Made by a program: the position numbers and the translations under genes. The notes beneath the pieces are model-generated. The model saw only the letters and a list, made by a program, of their open reading frames with translations, was not told where the DNA came from and searched no databases. From Calocera cornea HHB12733 (taxonomy: Eukaryota > Basidiomycota > Dacrymycetes > Dacrymycetales > Dacrymycetaceae), in the NCBI GenBank assembly GCA_001632435.1, contig KV424145.1, forward strand, positions 1 to 35,471: a stretch of DNA of 35,471 bases, read 5' to 3'. Shown piece by piece: positions 33,070 to 35,471 of the stretch (position 1 is the first letter of the stretch; each line of letters begins with the position of its first letter).

Positions 33070-33543
33070 GACACTGGCGATGGAAGGGCCAGGCCGGTCC
33101 CCCCTCCTGCGTCCATTTCATACCTGACACACACTCCAGCGCAATCAGTGTAAACAAATCATCGCTTATCACTGATTGCGATCACGTGTGTTAGGTCAGG
33201 GGGGGCATGACACAACCGCACCTAACATTAGGTCAGGGGTGACCTGACGCAACGGCACCTAACGTTAGGTCAGGGGTGACCTGACACTACGGCACCTAAA
33301 ACAACGGAACCTTCTCGCATCATCCGTGGAATTCCTCACTCATGCATGGGAATTCTAATTAGTCATGGGAGAGGAAGCCATGAGTACACTGTACCAGAGT
33401 CCCCCCCACACATGACACACCGAGACTCGACCTGACGAGGGCGCACCTGACGCGTCGCGGTCCTTCCCAAATCTTGCCCCTCCAAATACGATTCCATTAT
33501 CCACTTGTTGGTTCTTCATCATCCAACATACCTTGATACTCTC
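33070..33543. promoter_or_regulatory. Bidirectional promoter of the second transposon
   Basis: About 475 bp between two divergent start codons. It contains the 37-bp tandem palindromic repeats at 33219-33292 and further CCTGAC/GGTCAGG sites near 33122, 33191, 33439 and 33447. No TATA box is convincing. Confidence 0.65.
33219..33307. repeat. Two 37-bp tandem repeats made of nested palindromes
   Basis: Unit 1 (33219-33255) and unit 2 (33256-33292) are nearly identical; a partial third unit starts at 33293 with CACCTAA. Each unit holds a palindrome (ACCTAACGTTAGGT in unit 2, one mismatch in unit 1) overlapping a second inverted repeat, AGGTCAGGGGTGACCT. A related half unit (TTAGGTCAGGGG) lies at 33191. 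The arrangement resembles tandem operator sites for a dimeric protein. Confidence 0.85.
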
Positions 33544-35471
33544 ATGATATGGTCATGTGCTTGTGGGGCATCCTTTGCCAACCGCGGCAAGCGCAGCTTA
33601 CATCAGAGAGCGTGTCCAGTTCACGCTCTCGCACGGGAGCACGAGGCGGATGACGGTGACCTTTTCGCTCGAAAACTCCTGGAGAAAAGAGCCCGTGACC
33701 GAGCGAGGTTGCAATCCAACCCCAAGCGACAGCTTTCACTGGCAGGGGAGACTGAAGGGGAGACGTGGGAAGGAGACGTGAGTCTGTTAACTATGGTAAT
33801 CCGGCGCGGCTGACCGGTCATGTTGGGTTGCAGTCAAGTGTCAGGTGGGACACTTCGAATACTCCCCAAGAGAATATGCAAGACGAATCCAGCCGAGACT
33901 CCGACCATGCCTTCCATGATGTAATGCCTCAAGGTCTCCACTGGCATTATGTTCCAATCAGCGCCCTGCCCACTCCCCTATTGGATCAACCTGTGTCAAG
34001 TGACATTCCGCGAGCCACTCGTGCCAATCGGAACCGCCTCCCCGCACGATTCCAAGACTATCTTCCCGAGAGCTCCGCCAGGAGTGTCTCCACCGCCCTC
34101 TTGCCCACGATCGACGCCGATCCCCCTGCACTGCAGCCTCCGCCGCACCTGACAGACGCTCTTAACACCCCGAGTCCGTCCCGGATGCCAGACACGGAGA
34201 CGTCTTCGGGGTGCCCTGAATGGCAGAGCCAGCCCAATCGATTCGGTCTCTATCGCAAGTACCTCCAAAGGCCGCTCTGCATTCCAGACCTCGATGCAGA
34301 GTTGGAAAGCTTGCTGAGCGGCGAGGCGGAAACTGTGCACTCCCCCCCTACACTCAATGTCAGTATCCCCGATGACCAGGATACGGCTTCCAATCAGCCC
34401 ACATACGTCCTCCGGCGCCTTCCCGCCCCCAAGATGCTTCTTCAACAACTTGACGCTCAGCGCCAGATTCCACCTGACGCATACTCCCCCTGGCCCAATC
34501 GAGAGGCATTCTTGCTTGCTCAGCACTGGATGAATGGTCAAGTCAAGTCTTTGGCCGATTTGGAGCGCCTTTCTGCGCTCTTTCGGATGCCGGGGTTCGA
34601 TGCCAATAAACTTCGCCATGTCAACTGGCGTGCCAGTTTTCGGAAACTCGATGAGGCCGTCCCTTCCTATGGACCGTTCCAATATGGCCCGGAGTGGAAG
34701 ACCAGGGTATTGAGGTTGAAGGTGCCTTTGGGCAAGGGGAATGGGAATTGGGATTACCTGGTACCAGGCTTCCATTTCCGTGACCTGACACAGCTGGCCA
34801 GGGACGTGGTGGAAAATGACCCGCGCTCCACGGCCTTCCATTGGGAGCCCTTCGGGCTTTGGAAGCATGCCGAAACTTCCCAGCAACCGGATCAACGTGT
34901 GTTCTCTGAAGGATTCACTGGAGATTACATGTTGGAGGAGTTCCGCAGCATTTTGTCGTTGCCGCCCAACAACTGCGATCTGCCCCGGGCGATTCTTGGT
35001 TTCTGCTTCTGGTCTGATGCCACTCAAGCTACGCAGTTTGGGCATTCGTATCTCTGGCCAGGATATGCTATGTTCATTAATCAGTCAGTGAGGGAGAGGT
35101 GTAGCCCTACGTCAGGTGCATGCCACCACTTTGCTCACTTCCCCACGGTACGCTCCCACAGTTCATGACCCTCCCATCCTCACCTAACACTTGGATGTAG
35201 ATTCCCAACTCTTTCCACAAAGAGTACTTTGCACGCACGGGCCGCGCACCCAGCTCTAGACTGCTCTCACACCTCAAGAGTATCACGATGCATGCCGCCT
35301 GGGACACCCTACTCAACTCAGACTTCATGGAGGGCTACAAGAATGGATTTCCCATGAGATGTGGAGATGGGTTTGAGCGCCGCGTGTTCTTCCGCGTTTT
35401 CGCCTATTGTGCAGACTACCCTGAGAAGTGTGTCAAGTGACCAAGTGACCAGTCAGAAGTCAAAAGACTGA
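33544..35471 (+). CDS. Plavaka-family transposase, 3' end cut off by window
   Basis: DDE-type transposase of the Plavaka group (CACTA-related), common in mushroom genomes. Exons 33544-33777, 33834-35147 and 35201-35427 join in phase; the reading frame then enters an intron with a GTGTGTCAAG donor and leaves the window. Residues visible: about 591. The N terminus carries a C2HC finger-like pattern (CACGASF...LHQRAC), followed by a linker with NRLPARFQDYLPE. The conserved part includes YGPFQYGPEW, VPGFHFRDLTQL, a CDLPRAILGFCFWSDAT segment (Asp codon 35016-35018, a likely catalytic residue), FGHSYLWPGYAMFINQS, SGACHHFAHFPT, FHKEYFARTGR, LLNSDFMEGYKNGF and RVFFRVFAYCADYPEK. These blocks match Plavaka proteins in order. 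No internal stop is needed, so the visible part looks intact. Confidence 0.92.

Larger units (their letters stand above)
31020..35471. mobile_element. Plavaka-type DNA transposon with DUF6698-like partner, right end outside window
   Basis: A Plavaka transposase (+) and a DUF6698-like gene (-) diverge from a shared repeat-rich promoter. The motif GTGTCAGG / CCTGACAC recurs throughout, in clusters at both flanks of the minus-strand gene, in its introns and near exon borders. The housekeeping genes to the left lack this density. The left border near 31020-31080 is set by where the motif cluster begins, not by a recognised terminal repeat. The right end is beyond the window. Base composition is closer to 50% GC than the housekeeping block, consistent with a different origin. 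Confidence 0.75.

Overview
This window is nuclear DNA from a filamentous basidiomycete, most likely an Agaricomycete. The evidence is the many short introns (about 44-133 bp, GT..AG with CTNAC-type branch sites), the GC-rich coding sequence with pyrimidine-rich leaders, and transposase types (Tnp2/CACTA-like and Plavaka) that are abundant in mushroom-forming fungi. All gene models were spliced by eye by joining frames, so exon edges are predictions.

Layout. (1) 1 to about 5750: a CACTA/CMC-type DNA transposon with its left end outside the window. It carries a multi-exon Tnp2 transposase (+) facing a 516-residue partner gene (-). (2) 5750-8926: no convincing gene; the second half looks like the promoter and CT-rich leader of the next gene. 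(3) 8927-10954: a CreA/Mig1-type C2H2 carbon-catabolite repressor (+). (4) 10955-14909: about 4 kb with no recognisable gene, ending in an extreme poly-G tract. (5) 14910-16134: an Mcm1/SRF-type MADS-box factor (-). (6) 16135-21464: its upstream region, then about 3.7 kb with no recognisable gene. (7) 21465-30911: a compact housekeeping block with an F-box/zinc-finger protein (-), an armadillo protein resembling ARMC8/Gid5 (-), MON1 (+, divergent from the armadillo gene) and mitochondrial ribosomal protein mS41 (-, convergent with MON1). (8) About 31020 to the window end: a second DNA transposon. A DUF6698-like gene (-) and a Plavaka transposase (+, runs off the right edge) diverge from a shared repeat-rich promoter.

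The most unusual signal is in the introns of the two transposons. In the Tnp2 element, six of fourteen introns, spread over two genes on opposite strands, carry nearly the same 18-bp motif (core ACAACTTTACAACTCACC). It is always in the sense orientation and overlaps the presumed branch site. I saw it nowhere else in the window. In the second element the motif GTGTCARG / CYTGACAC lies in every intron of the DUF6698-like gene, and also recurs in clusters in the flank and the divergent promoter. Each element therefore appears to tag its own introns with a private motif. This could reflect intron spread inside the element, or binding sites for an element-encoded regulator.

The host genes touch on nutrient control and vacuolar traffic (CreA, a Gid5-like protein, MON1). 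They are not an operon, and beyond shared promoters no functional cluster is claimed.
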